64,000 nucleotides of DNA from Aquimarina algicola (GCF_006443095.1 NZ_VFWZ01000001.1:620001-684000), one strand, 5' to 3'; positions 45,984 to 55,785 are shown, counted from the first letter of the stretch. Notes: a model not told the origin generated them from the letters alone. Numbers and translations: made by a program.

Positions 45984-46667
45984 TCAATCCAGTAATCTTA
46001 GGGCTTCTCTTTGACTCAAAGCATTTAGTTTTGTAGTACTCACAAACGTTTCAACCCATGTTGGATTTGTACGACTATATTCTCGCAATACCCATCCAAT
46101 CGCTTTATTAATAAAAAACTCATTAGAGCCTAATAAATGATGAATACATGCTGTTAAAATAGTTTTGTCTAGTTTCTCTTTATATTTTAATTGAAAAAGT
46201 AAAGTAGTTCTTTGCAACCAAATATTATTAGAACATAACCATTTATCAATGTGCTCTTCTTTTTCTGAAGGAAAGAGAATGAAATAATTTCCGACCAATT
46301 TATTGGCAATAAGATCCACAGTATCCCACCATGAGTTATGAGTAATCATGTGCTCATAAAGTATAATATCTTCTTTTCCTGTAGTCTTTAGATACTTTAA
46401 TAAAAGTTCTTGTGCAAAATAATGATATTCTCTTTCTTTTTTATTCCACAACGTATATACTATATCATGCAGTTCTTTTCTAGAAGGCAATGTTGTCTTG
46501 TGTAAAAAAGGTTTTTGAATTGTTCTTCTTTGCTGGGTAGTAATCCCAAAACATTTGAATTGATTGCGTAAGTATGCTTCTTGTTTTTGTGCGAGCAATG
46601 GATCAGCATTTTGGATAAATTCTTCGGTTAACGTACTGATATATTCTGATGTTTCTTTTGACAGCAT
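45984..46667 (-). CDS. DNA alkylation repair protein (AlkD-like)
   Basis: A 227-residue all-helical protein of the AlkD/HEAT-like DNA glycosylase family. WWDTVDLIANKLVGNYF near 130 is the signature with the Trp and Asp that contact damaged DNA, WLQRTTLLFQLKYK carries the basic residues of the next helix, and AIGWVLREYSRTNP near 190 is the conserved C-terminal helix. AlkD removes positively charged alkyl bases. The penicillin acylase gene lies 15 bp upstream in the same direction. Confidence 0.9.
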   Translation of the reverse strand: MLSKETSEYISTLTEEFIQNADPLLAQKQEAYLRNQFKCFGITTQQRRTIQKPFLHKTTLPSRKELHDIVYTLWNKKEREYHYFAQELLLKYLKTTGKEDIILYEHMITHNSWWDTVDLIANKLVGNYFILFPSEKEEHIDKWLCSNNIWLQRTTLLFQLKYKEKLDKTILTACIHHLLGSNEFFINKAIGWVLREYSRTNPTWVETFVSTTKLNALSQREALRLLD

Positions 46668-46682
46668 TTTGTGTGATAATTT

Positions 46683-49064
46683 TTAGTCCAAAACCAATTT
46701 AAACTTAGAATATTCTAATACTCTTTCTTTAGAAATCCAATAAGGAACCCATTTTTCTTCTTTCCAGGTTTTTAATTGCGATTTATAGTAAGGATGAAAA
46801 ACTCTAGATGAAGTACCCCCTGATAATGAACCAATCATTTTTTCATTATCATTAAGATCTGCAACCATTCTAAAGGTACTAAACCAAGCGGTTTCAAAGT
46901 TAAGATCATTAGTTTTGTTATATCCTCCTCTATTAATCGTTTGATTGGAACCGTTTTTAGGAAATTCTTCAAAACCAAGTATTGATTTCCCTATACCTTT
47001 CTGTCTTAGTGGGCTGGCAAAATATACAGTATGAATTTCACTCCAAGTCCATTTGTCTTGATTCTTACCTATTTTTTTTGTCAAATAATCTTTTGTTTGG
47101 ATTCCGGCTTCGATAATTAAATCTTCTAAAGACTCTCTTTCAGGAGTAGCTGTATTATCTATAAATTGATGATCAGAAACAATAAAATCATCTATTCTTT
47201 GCATCCAATAATACCCATTATTCCAAAACGATTCTTCTAATTCGTCTGGTAGCTCATCATTCAAAATTAGACTACAAAGTATCGTATACAATACATTATA
47301 TACTGCTGCACCACGTTCATCAATGGTATCTGTATAATTCCATTCATCTAATATCATGGCCAAATCACGTGTATGTTCTTTTTTATGTAAAGCAGCTACA
47401 AATAATGGTGTCAATAGCTCTGCCTGTTTATTTTTGCAATCCAAAATAAGTTCCCATAGATCATTAGCATCAAATGTATCAGACTTGTTCAGTATCTCTT
47501 GGATTCTGGTATAGCGATAATTTGGTGAGAAATGAGACGAGTAATAATATGGGTAATCATCTGGTCGCGTATCATGATTGGCAGTTCCTACCCAACCTTT
47601 TTTAGGATTTATACTGTGAGGCATTTCTTTTTTAGGAATAAAATCATTGATTAACTGATCGGGAAACTGTGGTTTTGCTCCTTGACCATTACTTCTTATA
47701 GGGACAAGACCGGTAGTTTGATGTGCAATATTACCTTCTACGTCCCCTATCACAAAATTGAAAAACATATTGTCTATCTCCATTAATGCATCTCTAAACT
47801 CAAATACATTTTTGGCTTCCAAAGCACGCTCAATTCCTAAAGATTTGTTTTTAGAAAGTGCTTGAGACCATCTTAAACTAACTATATCCTTGGTTTTAAC
47901 TCCAAAAATTTCAAAGTCTGAAAGTATAGGTCCTTGAGCAGTAGAACGTACTTGTATCTCTACATTTGTACTATCTTTTATTTGAATAATCTCTTTCCTT
48001 ATTTTCATAGGAAGTTTATCATTATTTTTGAAATAATAGTCGCCTTCAGTTTTTTCGATAAATAGATCTTGACTATCGCCATAAGCATTGGTAACCCCAA
48101 AAGCAACATATTCATTTCGACCAACGATTAAGCCCGGAACGCCCGGAATAGATAAACCAACACTTTTAAACTCAGGACAAAAAATACCTACGGGATGAAA
48201 AATCCCTGGTAATAAACGTGCATCTAGATGAGGATCATTACAAACAATCACTTTACCAGATTTTGATTTTGATGCCGAAATCGCCCAGTTATTTGACCCA
48301 AATTCTGGAGGAGTGACCAAGTATGAGGGCAATTGAGACGAACTCATAACATTTGATTTTTCTGAAAAGCCTATAGAAAGTGAATCTATTGGCAAGGGTA
48401 AAGGTTTTTTTCTATCCGGATTTATATTATAAGGGAACAAGTCATTTTTCCAATCGATTTGAGTTGATAAATTCAAACTCAGAATTTCATCATCTAAGTT
48501 CTTACCATGGGTTAATCCAATGAAATGAATAATATTTAAAATATCTAAAGGAGTAAGCGGTATAGGTTCAATATTAAGTAAACCCAGTTCAAAAGGAAAT
48601 TCATCTTCAGCAACATTCAAATATTCATTAAAACCTTCACAATACCATTGAAGAAAGTTTTTGGTAGTATCATCAAGGTATTTATAACTGTTTTTTGAAT
48701 TTTGAGTTATATTCAATACTCGCATTTTGATATCTGATTGTAGCATAGATGTACCAATAACGCTTGCCAATTGTCCTTTTATCAATCGTCTAAAGTATTC
48801 AATTTGAAAAAGGCGGTCTTGTGCAGTCACAAAACCTTGCCCTCGTATAGCATCAGCTTTATTTTCTGCTATGATGTAAGGAATACCATTTTCGTCTCTA
48901 TGGATTTCAATAGGAGCTGTGTTTTTTGAAATTTGAAATGTACCTTCTCTTTTAAAGTTATTGATGTTTGAGACATACACTACAATAGAGGTGATAAATA
49001 GTAGTAAGGTTAAAAAAAAGTATTTAATAACTTTTCTCCTGCGATTTTTCTTCTTTAATAACAT
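46683..49064 (-). CDS. Penicillin acylase family protein
   Basis: A 793-residue Ntn-hydrolase precursor. One N-terminal membrane segment (YFFLTLLLFITSIVVYV) acts as signal or anchor. The alpha chain carries GQGFVTAQDRLFQIEYFRR near 75. The beta chain would start at the Ser of FGSNNWAIS near 260, which becomes the N-terminal nucleophile after self-cleavage. GTANHDTRPDDYPYY and NRGGYNKTNDLNFETAW are further family segments. Such enzymes cut amide bonds of penicillins or acyl-homoserine lactones; the natural substrate is not known. Confidence 0.92.
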   Translation of the reverse strand: MLLKKKNRRRKVIKYFFLTLLLFITSIVVYVSNINNFKREGTFQISKNTAPIEIHRDENGIPYIIAENKADAIRGQGFVTAQDRLFQIEYFRRLIKGQLASVIGTSMLQSDIKMRVLNITQNSKNSYKYLDDTTKNFLQWYCEGFNEYLNVAEDEFPFELGLLNIEPIPLTPLDILNIIHFIGLTHGKNLDDEILSLNLSTQIDWKNDLFPYNINPDRKKPLPLPIDSLSIGFSEKSNVMSSSQLPSYLVTPPEFGSNNWAISASKSKSGKVIVCNDPHLDARLLPGIFHPVGIFCPEFKSVGLSIPGVPGLIVGRNEYVAFGVTNAYGDSQDLFIEKTEGDYYFKNNDKLPMKIRKEIIQIKDSTNVEIQVRSTAQGPILSDFEIFGVKTKDIVSLRWSQALSKNKSLGIERALEAKNVFEFRDALMEIDNMFFNFVIGDVEGNIAHQTTGLVPIRSNGQGAKPQFPDQLINDFIPKKEMPHSINPKKGWVGTANHDTRPDDYPYYYSSHFSPNYRYTRIQEILNKSDTFDANDLWELILDCKNKQAELLTPLFVAALHKKEHTRDLAMILDEWNYTDTIDERGAAVYNVLYTILCSLILNDELPDELEESFWNNGYYWMQRIDDFIVSDHQFIDNTATPERESLEDLIIEAGIQTKDYLTKKIGKNQDKWTWSEIHTVYFASPLRQKGIGKSILGFEEFPKNGSNQTINRGGYNKTNDLNFETAWFSTFRMVADLNDNEKMIGSLSGGTSSRVFHPYYKSQLKTWKEEKWVPYWISKERVLEYSKFKLVLD

Positions 49065-49206
49065 ACAAAATTGTGTATAGAAATTAGGTTTTATAAGTTG
49101 AGAAGTATTTTCACTTACAAATGTAGCAGATTTTCAAAAACTTTAAATCATTGATAAATAATCTATCAAATTCACTCTTAAATTTATATGTAATACGTTA
49201 TTTATT

Positions 49207-49340
49207 ATGGTAAAGAACCTCGGAGCAAGCTCACGAGGCATTCTAAGGGAACTGAATTTTGATTTCGAGGCAAGCCTCAAAGCATTTAAATCTCGATTAT
49301 CGAGTAAAAAAGGTATCAAAGGAGATATTTTTTATTTACA
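49207..49340. other. Cluster of three short palindromes
   Basis: Within 90 bases there are three hairpins: CCTCGGAGC...GCTCACGAGG (49218-49238), GAGGCAAGCCTC (49267-49278) and CTCGATTATCGAG (49292-49304). All three contain CTCGA/GAGG-like arms. A 62-codon plus-strand frame runs through them, but it looks like chance. The block fills the 284 bp between the acylase start and the next gene and may be a remnant of a mobile or repeated element. Confidence 0.4.
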
Positions 49341-49348
49341 AGATTTTG

Positions 49349-49747
49349 TCACTCTATATAAATTGATGCAGAGATACTCTCAAAAGTATAGGTAGATAGA
49401 TCAACTCTTGTATCTTTTATTACAGTTGTTCCGGGATGAATCTTGTCGAATATCCTTTCATAATGCCCTATTTCTTTTCCTGATGTTGTGGTTATAATAA
49501 AAAAGGCAAAATATTTCTTTTTGGTTTGTGTAAAGATTTTATCAGAATTATTGACAAGCTCGTAATCAATCTTATATTCTCCTTTACCTTTATCTCTTTT
49601 GTTTACCTCTAAAACATTGATGTCAATCTGAAAATCTTCTGAAATCTTCTCTGAAGCATTTCTATTCACATAACTACCATTATACACAAAAGAACCACAA
49701 CTTGTTGATATGATTACTAATATTAGAATATATGTATATTTTTTCAT
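49349..49747 (-). CDS. Small lipoprotein
   Basis: A 132-residue protein with a lipoprotein signal ending IISTSCGSF. The mature part is beta rich (YKIDYELVNNSDKIF, KKKYFAFFIITTTSG) with a single immunoglobulin-like shape likely. No family is recognised. It starts 4 bp after the stop of the gene at 49752-51758, so the two are surely one unit. Confidence 0.72.
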   Translation of the reverse strand: MKKYTYILILVIISTSCGSFVYNGSYVNRNASEKISEDFQIDINVLEVNKRDKGKGEYKIDYELVNNSDKIFTQTKKKYFAFFIITTTSGKEIGHYERIFDKIHPGTTVIKDTRVDLSTYTFESISASIYIE

Positions 49748-49751
49748 CTTT

Positions 49752-51758
49752 TTATTTTAAGAAAAGCATTAGCATATCTAATGCCCTATCCTGATTATAA
49801 ACATTTTTGAATTTTAAATTTACATTTTCGACATCTTCTTTGTATATCCCTTCATAGAATTTAAGAATCTTCTTGAATTTTGCTCTCTCTCGGTGATGCA
49901 TATATTTTGTAAACTCATTGTTTTCAAAAAAGACAGTTGCATAAATGTTTTTGAATCTTTTATATATATTTTTATATAGTTTTTCGTTGTCAGCATAACT
50001 AAGTTTTCCTTCAGAAGTTAATTCGTCTACCAACGTTTCTAGAAAAGGTGTTTTTTGTAATATCGGGCTATTGATTACAAAAACTTTATCTGTCAGGAGT
50101 TTAATATCTTCTGTCAAGGCTTCTCTTGCTCTTCCTTCGGTATTTGCTATTCTATTGAGCAGAACATCTTGTCGATCAAAGAGCACTTCCAGTTTCTTAA
50201 AAAGGCTTGATACTTTTTTGTCAGTTCTTTTGTCAACAATAGAGTCTTTAGCAATAAAATAATTATTATCAACCTTTAACTCATCTATAATAGGTTCAAA
50301 TAACTTATTAATATTGGTCGTAATTTTGGTCACAAGTATTTTTTCGTCTTCATTAAAGATCTGTAAATCCTGAAGTTTTAATTCCTGTGTTTCTTGCCCC
50401 AAACGAAAAACCAAACTCACAAAAAACGGGTCTTTTTCTGCAAAACCAATACGCTCATCTCCTCTATCGGTAAATGATTTTGCCAGTTTTTTTAATTCTT
50501 TATGATAAGCATTAATAGCTAAGATTTTATACAGGAATTGTGCTTTGGCTCTCTTTTGTTTATAGGCCTCATACGTCCGAAAAGCGTTTTGAACAGTTAC
50601 TTGATCTCCTATATTAAGATATTGTATAAAATCCGGATTATGTGTATCTCGAAAATCTATATTCAAATACTCTTTTGCAGGTTTACCATCCTCATTTAGA
50701 TATGTTTGCTGAGCCTTTAATTTCTTCTCAGGTAAGGTATATAAGTACGTATAATCTTCTTTATACTTTACAGACTTTAGTTTTTCTGCAACTTCGAGAG
50801 CTTTTTTATATTCACCTAGTGCATAATATGCTCCCGATACATTGGCTAATAAACCCCAATATATTTTCTTTTCTTTTTTATCCTCAGGATTATATTTTGA
50901 TGCTTCTGCTTGCCAGAACTCAATTTTTGGAGTCAATAATGCTCTTAATCCATTTGTGTTTTGTTCTGCTTTTCTTGCATCAAATAAATCTTCTAAACTC
51001 TCAACAGATTCTTTTATTTTTTCAAGTTCAAATCCTTTCTTTTTATTAAAAGAATATAAAAAGAATCTTTCTTTATCCTGGCGAACATCTAATGTTTTTT
51101 GTATTACTTCTATAACCTTATTTTCTGTATCATTTATAAAAATATGCCTGGCTTGACTGTTGTATGCAGGCACATTAGCAAAAAACTCATCCTGGATACT
51201 TTTTAATGCGATATCAGGAGTTGGGATAGGAACACCGTTTAGTTCTTCAATACGCAATAAATCTGAACGATTTTTTATAGTCTCTTCAAAAAGCACTGTG
51301 CTTTCTCCCTTCTTTATGGTTACTTTGATGCCGCTTATATGTTCTAAATTTCCTGAAAAACGATGTATTGGTGCACTCAGAGGTCCTTCAGTAAATTTTG
51401 ATGTTGATAGGATAAAAGAAGGTGCTATCGGAGTTAATTCTAAAAAAATACCTGCTTCTTGTATAGGAACTAACTCAAAAGTTCTTAAATCTAGTTGATC
51501 CAATATAAAGGTAGAAATTTCAGTATCCGCAATTATGATATTATTCTCTACAGTTTCTTTACCATTAGGTCCATCGATTATTACGGAAGTTGGCAGTGGT
51601 TTTTCATCTATAATAATACCTAATTTGGTACTTGTTGTAGTTATCTCAGGAAAATTCCAACTGTAAAAATAGCAAGATTTTTGTTTGGGTTTTTGAGCCC
51701 ATAAAAGGATTGGGACTATTGCTATACACAAAAAACTAAGTCTCTTTCTGTAGTTCAT
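49752..51758 (-). CDS. Exported protein with helical repeats
   Basis: A 668-residue protein with a signal peptide (LSFLCIAIVPILLWAQ). The first 180 residues are beta rich. The middle shows a TPR-like pair (YWGLLANVSGAYYALGEYKKALEVAEKL near 305), and the rest is long charged helices. No domain is recognised with certainty. It follows the beta-barrel gene by 44 bp, and the two probably work together in the envelope. Confidence 0.75.
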   Translation of the reverse strand: MNYRKRLSFLCIAIVPILLWAQKPKQKSCYFYSWNFPEITTTSTKLGIIIDEKPLPTSVIIDGPNGKETVENNIIIADTEISTFILDQLDLRTFELVPIQEAGIFLELTPIAPSFILSTSKFTEGPLSAPIHRFSGNLEHISGIKVTIKKGESTVLFEETIKNRSDLLRIEELNGVPIPTPDIALKSIQDEFFANVPAYNSQARHIFINDTENKVIEVIQKTLDVRQDKERFFLYSFNKKKGFELEKIKESVESLEDLFDARKAEQNTNGLRALLTPKIEFWQAEASKYNPEDKKEKKIYWGLLANVSGAYYALGEYKKALEVAEKLKSVKYKEDYTYLYTLPEKKLKAQQTYLNEDGKPAKEYLNIDFRDTHNPDFIQYLNIGDQVTVQNAFRTYEAYKQKRAKAQFLYKILAINAYHKELKKLAKSFTDRGDERIGFAEKDPFFVSLVFRLGQETQELKLQDLQIFNEDEKILVTKITTNINKLFEPIIDELKVDNNYFIAKDSIVDKRTDKKVSSLFKKLEVLFDRQDVLLNRIANTEGRAREALTEDIKLLTDKVFVINSPILQKTPFLETLVDELTSEGKLSYADNEKLYKNIYKRFKNIYATVFFENNEFTKYMHHRERAKFKKILKFYEGIYKEDVENVNLKFKNVYNQDRALDMLMLFLK

Positions 51759-51802
51759 CTTTTATATTATATATGATTTGATAGTATATATTATTGGTGT
51801 TT

Positions 51803-54178
51803 TTATTCTTTTAGCAATTTATGAAACATATCCGCTAATCGAATCTCTATGAATTTAATAATTTTTTCTTCGGGTTTTTCTGCCTCATACATGGCAAATA
51901 CCTTTGATGCATTACGTTTTTTGAGCATCTTGATAGCTCCTGTTGGGTTTTCTATATCTTGTAATTCAAGATTCCATTTAAGCAATGAGGTTAGCAGTTC
52001 TGTATGGGCTTCATATCGCTGTTCAAGAACTTTTTGTCGTTCCAGATCTTCAGGATCCTTTTCTTCTGCACTATTGATTTTTGCACTCAGTACTGTATAC
52101 TCGTCTCTTATCTCTCGGTCGATCTGTTGCGCTTCTCTTACCAACTTCAAATATGCTTCATATATCTTTTGGTTATAGAATTCTGCAAAATCAAAATACG
52201 TATTCATGGCTTTGAGATAGTTTATGGCAATCTCTTTGTATACTTTTTTATCTTTTTCTTCAGTTTCTTTAAGCTGCTCGCCCAGATCACTCAATTTTCC
52301 TTTTCGATCTTTGATCAAATGTGCAAAACCTTCTTTTTCTGGTAAGGATAATAATTGTGGAGTAATCTCTTTTGGCAACCCTAAGTATTGGTACTTTCTA
52401 TATTGAATTTTGATTGAATCACTATCTTCTTTAGGCTTTTTTTCTTTCTTTTTAAAATTGATTTTTGGTTTTTTAAGTCCAAAGGCATAGTTGTATCCAA
52501 AGGTAGCAGTAAATTCACTCAATCTACCATTGGCAGCTCCTTCTCGAAACAATTGTATTGCATTAAGGTTAAAATTATGTTTTTCTTTTAATGTATAGGT
52601 AATGGCTCCTCTTAAGTTGGTGACGTTGGTCTTGGCTGTAGCGCTGTTTGAACTATTGTATCCCGCAGAGATTCTTGTGTTTAGTGTTTTTTTGAAATAT
52701 CGTTTTCCTACACTTATAGTTGGCCCCCAAGTTGTGGCTTCATCTCTACCGATAGTATTATACGTACCATTGATAGCAGTACTGATGTTTAGGTTTCTTT
52801 CAGAAAAATCTATCGTATGCCCCACATTCATATTATGAAATGTAGAGGCATCGCCAAGTCGTACGATCCCTCCTTGCTCGTTTACAACATCATTCAAAGA
52901 ATAATTAAGGATTAGGTTTTGTCTGGATGCTTTTTTATTAGACAATACATAACTTGCGGTCAGCGTAGCGGTTTGAGAGAGTTGTCTAAAGTCTAAGGCT
53001 TCTACTTGTTCATCGAGAAGGTCTGCATCATTAATTTCGTCAAACTGATTTGGTTTTATATTGGTAAATGTAGAAAAGTTAGAATATGATCCAGAAATAT
53101 TCAACCGATCTGAAACCACCAGAGTGGCATTAAGTGACCCTACCGTACGATTGGTATTATTGGCTTTTAAGTCATCGAGATCATCTCTTTGATAACCAAT
53201 ATTTATCGCCAAGGTTAATCGATCTCTAAAAAAGGAGTTAGAGGCATCGAGGGTAATATTTTCAAAATCATTATTAAAAAAGTATGCTCCCAGCGTCTCA
53301 TATCCCGGATCTATGCGCTCGTATCCCAAACCAAGGCTTACTCTACCAAAGGCATACCCAAATCGAGTACGTACCGCATTATAGTATTCTGTAGACTCCC
53401 TGTTATTGAAAATTGCCGAAATCGGAGAAGCTTGTTCTGCATCGATTTCTTGTGCTCTTGTATCTCTTGAAATCGCTGTAGATGCATATTCTGCCTGTAG
53501 GCTAAAGCTTTTGCCTAGTTTTACCTCTCCTTCTACACTTACAACCAGGTTTTCTTGTGGTAGTACTCCTTTGGCTTCGGGTATTGAGTCTATTGAATTT
53601 TGATCATCTTTTGCATAAAAACCGATGACTCCTATTTTGTACCGTTCTTTTTCGTAACTGGTTTTGATCCCATATCCCATCCGGTTAAAAGCCGGCACAG
53701 TTCGCGGGTCATCATCATCGTTGGTTGCTTTGAGCAATCGACCTGCCATGGCACTTACTTTGAAAGCTCCCGGTGGGGTGATATCGACTCCTCCTCCTGT
53801 AAATTGATGCCCACTGAGTGTGTAGGGAGAAAACGTCATATTTACATTACCAATATGCCCGGTAACCCATTTGTACTTTGGGTGTAAACTGATACGATTA
53901 AAATCAAAAGGTAATTGATATCCCAAATCTTCTCCCTGATTAGAAAAACTATAAGAAATAGGAATTGAAAAACTGTAAATATTAATATTTAGAGCTCCTT
54001 GCAAGAAATACGTATATGGGGCTCTGTTTTCGTTTTGATTAGAGTTAAAATACACCCCACTAGCAGATATCTGCCCACTGACCTTAAAAGGTTTACTTTG
54101 GGTAATAGTGCCATAATCCAACGTCTGCGAGATGGATACAAAAGGTAACAGTAAGAATACTAGTAATAGTCTCTTCAA
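51803..54178 (-). CDS. Outer-membrane beta-barrel protein with a C-terminal helical domain
   Basis: A 791-residue protein. The signal peptide (LLLVFLLLPFVSISQ) is followed by about 550 residues of alternating amphipathic strands with many aromatic ends (SFSLQAEYASTAI, RFGYAFGRVSLGLGYERI), as in outer-membrane barrels. The last 200 residues are charged helices, very likely coiled coil and periplasmic. The TGGGVDITPPGAFKVSAMAGRL turn near 125 is glycine rich. I do not know a named family. It heads a three-gene unit with the exported helical protein and a small lipoprotein. Confidence 0.75.
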   Translation of the reverse strand: MKRLLLVFLLLPFVSISQTLDYGTITQSKPFKVSGQISASGVYFNSNQNENRAPYTYFLQGALNINIYSFSIPISYSFSNQGEDLGYQLPFDFNRISLHPKYKWVTGHIGNVNMTFSPYTLSGHQFTGGGVDITPPGAFKVSAMAGRLLKATNDDDDPRTVPAFNRMGYGIKTSYEKERYKIGVIGFYAKDDQNSIDSIPEAKGVLPQENLVVSVEGEVKLGKSFSLQAEYASTAISRDTRAQEIDAEQASPISAIFNNRESTEYYNAVRTRFGYAFGRVSLGLGYERIDPGYETLGAYFFNNDFENITLDASNSFFRDRLTLAINIGYQRDDLDDLKANNTNRTVGSLNATLVVSDRLNISGSYSNFSTFTNIKPNQFDEINDADLLDEQVEALDFRQLSQTATLTASYVLSNKKASRQNLILNYSLNDVVNEQGGIVRLGDASTFHNMNVGHTIDFSERNLNISTAINGTYNTIGRDEATTWGPTISVGKRYFKKTLNTRISAGYNSSNSATAKTNVTNLRGAITYTLKEKHNFNLNAIQLFREGAANGRLSEFTATFGYNYAFGLKKPKINFKKKEKKPKEDSDSIKIQYRKYQYLGLPKEITPQLLSLPEKEGFAHLIKDRKGKLSDLGEQLKETEEKDKKVYKEIAINYLKAMNTYFDFAEFYNQKIYEAYLKLVREAQQIDREIRDEYTVLSAKINSAEEKDPEDLERQKVLEQRYEAHTELLTSLLKWNLELQDIENPTGAIKMLKKRNASKVFAMYEAEKPEEKIIKFIEIRLADMFHKLLKE

Positions 54179-54287
54179 ATACTTTGCATTAGTAGGTTAA
54201 AAAAATAATTTGGGCCAATTTTTCCTTCAAACTCTTTTGGGGAAGAATTTGAATGCGCGAATTAACAAAAAATTAAGAAGCTATCCA

Positions 54288-54318
54288 AAGAAAAACCACC
54301 CTAAGACAAGGGTGGTTC
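54288..54318 (-). terminator. Terminator of the lipocalin-like gene
   Basis: On the minus strand AACCACCC, eight bases, GGGTGGTT form an 8-bp stem followed by TTTTTC. It lies 30 bp after the stop of 54348-55022. Confidence 0.8.
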
Positions 54319-54347
54319 CATATTTTAACAGTTATGTGATATCAAGA

Positions 54348-55022
54348 CTATTTTACATAAACAGAAGAGTCTTCTCTACCTGTGATTGTCAATGTGTTTC
54401 CTTCTATTGATACAGGTATTTCGTTTGTCGTTGTATCAAACTTAAACCTGTAGACATTATTGCCAAGATTCTCCCATGTACCATTGGTTTCATTATCAAA
54501 TATACATTCGTTATTTCGATCTTCAATGTAACTTCTTGTTATATATGTTCCATCTGCTTTAAAGTCTACAAATCCTGTTTTTTCACAAGGCGTACCTTCT
54601 TCTAGAGTACCTACCACACCATCTACTACTTCTGCACTAGAAAAAAAGTTCCAATTTGATATAATCGGATCTTGAATTGTAAGTTCATTACTAGTTGAAG
54701 TACCTTCATTTCCGTCTTTTGCTTCTACTTTAATTGTAAAAGGATATGATAATCCTTCTATCTCAGAAAACAGTAATACAAATTCTGTACTTGCATTGTC
54801 AGAATCTACTTTTTGATCATTTACATAAAAATCATAAGTAACAGTATCACCATCGGCATCTGTTGCCGCGCTCCATGTAAAAGTATAACTAATGTTAGGC
54901 ATACTCTCTTTGAGTTCTACAATTGCTTTTGATGGATTTGAATTTGTATTGTCATCATCACTACTACAAGAAGTAACTAATACTGAAGCAAATATTGCCA
55001 AAAACAAAAATAAATTTTTCAT
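54348..55022 (-). CDS. Lipocalin-like lipoprotein with an Fn3-type domain
   Basis: A 224-residue lipoprotein; the signal ends SVLVTSCSSDDD, a common form in this phylum. Residues 30-115 look like a fibronectin-III/cadherin-like sandwich (YTFTWSAATDADGDTVTYDF). Residues 120-224 look like the lipocalin-like domain of Bacteroidetes lipoproteins: ISNWNFFSSAEVVDG, then CEKTGFVDFKADGTYITRSY and GTWENLGNNVYRF. Ligand and role are unknown. It is a single gene with its own terminator. Confidence 0.78.
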   Translation of the reverse strand: MKNLFLFLAIFASVLVTSCSSDDDNTNSNPSKAIVELKESMPNISYTFTWSAATDADGDTVTYDFYVNDQKVDSDNASTEFVLLFSEIEGLSYPFTIKVEAKDGNEGTSTSNELTIQDPIISNWNFFSSAEVVDGVVGTLEEGTPCEKTGFVDFKADGTYITRSYIEDRNNECIFDNETNGTWENLGNNVYRFKFDTTTNEIPVSIEGNTLTITGREDSSVYVK

Positions 55023-55114
55023 GTTCTTAAATTTGGGTTAAATTAAAGAGGGCAAATATAGATAATATTATGAATATTTAACAAGTACCGTTGATTTATA
55101 GCTTCTTTCTCCAG

Positions 55115-55477
55115 TTACTCCTTCTTCTTTGCTTGTATAAACTGTTCTATTTCTTCTAGTTTGTCTAAGGGTATCTCGTTAATCATCTTGGTCAGTCGTA
55201 TTTTTATTTTCTCGTCTTTACCTCTGATTTCAAATAATGAATGTTTTTGATCTAATGTATTTAACTCATCTTCGGTAGGGTACCACTCAATAACATCATT
55301 TGGAGTACAATTGAGTGTAATAAGCACTTTTTCTAGCATATCTAATCGCATCGAACGCATTTCACTATTGCTAATTGTTGTGGCTGCTCGTGCCGAAAAT
55401 CCTTTTTTTACCAAATAGGTGAAGGGTTTTTCTATTCCTCTGGCTACAAATATTTTTTTGAAATTAAATTGTAACAT
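55115..55477 (-). CDS. Small helix-turn-helix regulator
   Basis: A 120-residue XRE-like regulator from ATG at 55477 (MLQFNFKKIFVARGIEKPFT). The HTH region is YLVKKGFSARAATTISNSEM, with LDMLEKVLITLNCTPNDVIEW as the last helices of the domain; the rest is a charged helical tail. The longest frame begins at 55561 but would use 28 unlikely residues. An inverted repeat at 55500-55528 and four 21-bp tandem repeats at 55557-55640 lie just upstream and could be its operator and promoter sites. Confidence 0.8.
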   Translation of the reverse strand: MLQFNFKKIFVARGIEKPFTYLVKKGFSARAATTISNSEMRSMRLDMLEKVLITLNCTPNDVIEWYPTEDELNTLDQKHSLFEIRGKDEKIKIRLTKMINEIPLDKLEEIEQFIQAKKKE

Positions 55478-55499
55478 ATCATATTCTTTATTATGGTTT

Positions 55500-55528
55500 A
55501 CAATACAAGTATATAAAATTTGTATTGT
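55500..55528. promoter_or_regulatory. Candidate operator of the HTH gene
   Basis: ACAATACAA and TTGTATTGT form a perfect 9-bp inverted repeat with an 11-base spacer, centred about 37 bp before the start codon at 55477. Centre-to-centre spacing of the arms is 20 bp, two helix turns, as expected for a dimeric HTH protein. Confidence 0.55.
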
Positions 55529-55556
55529 ATTTATAAGTAAATACTCTTCATTTTTA

Positions 55557-55640
55557 TACAATCACCATTCATTATTGTATAATCATTCTTCATTGTTGTG
55601 TAATCATTCTTCATTATTGTGTAATCATTCTTCATTGTTG
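55557..55640. repeat. Four tandem 21-bp repeats
   Basis: Four copies of a 21-bp unit close to TGTAATCATTCTTCATTGTTG lie head to tail; copies 2-4 differ at two to three positions and copy 1 is more diverged. The spacing of exactly two helix turns suggests repeated protein binding, perhaps by the adjacent HTH regulator. Confidence 0.75.
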
Positions 55641-55642
55641 TG

Positions 55643-55663
55643 TTTTGTACCTTCGGTACAAAA
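55643..55663. other. Hairpin next to the 21-bp repeats
   Basis: TTTTGTACC and GGTACAAAA form a perfect 9-bp stem with a TTC loop directly after the last tandem repeat. It could be a terminator for either strand or a further protein site; A/T runs flank both sides. Confidence 0.5.
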
Positions 55664-55785
55664 TATATGTATGTTTATTATTCGTAAATGGAAACACTTT
55701 AAATTCATAAAAACATAGCACATATACAGTTAATTGATTTGAAACAAGCTATTCAGTTTTTAAATCTCGCCTATGAAGAGTAAAA

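Noticed and set aside
49207..49395. 62-codon plus-strand frame next to the acylase gene
   Set aside because: It runs through three palindromes, overlaps the small lipoprotein gene and has no recognisable family.
55557..55640. CRISPR array
   Set aside because: The 21-bp units are directly adjacent with no spacers, and no cas gene is present.
55419..55718. 99-codon plus-strand frame over the 21-bp repeats
   Set aside because: Its HHSLLYNHSSLLCNHSSLL wording is just the translated tandem repeat.
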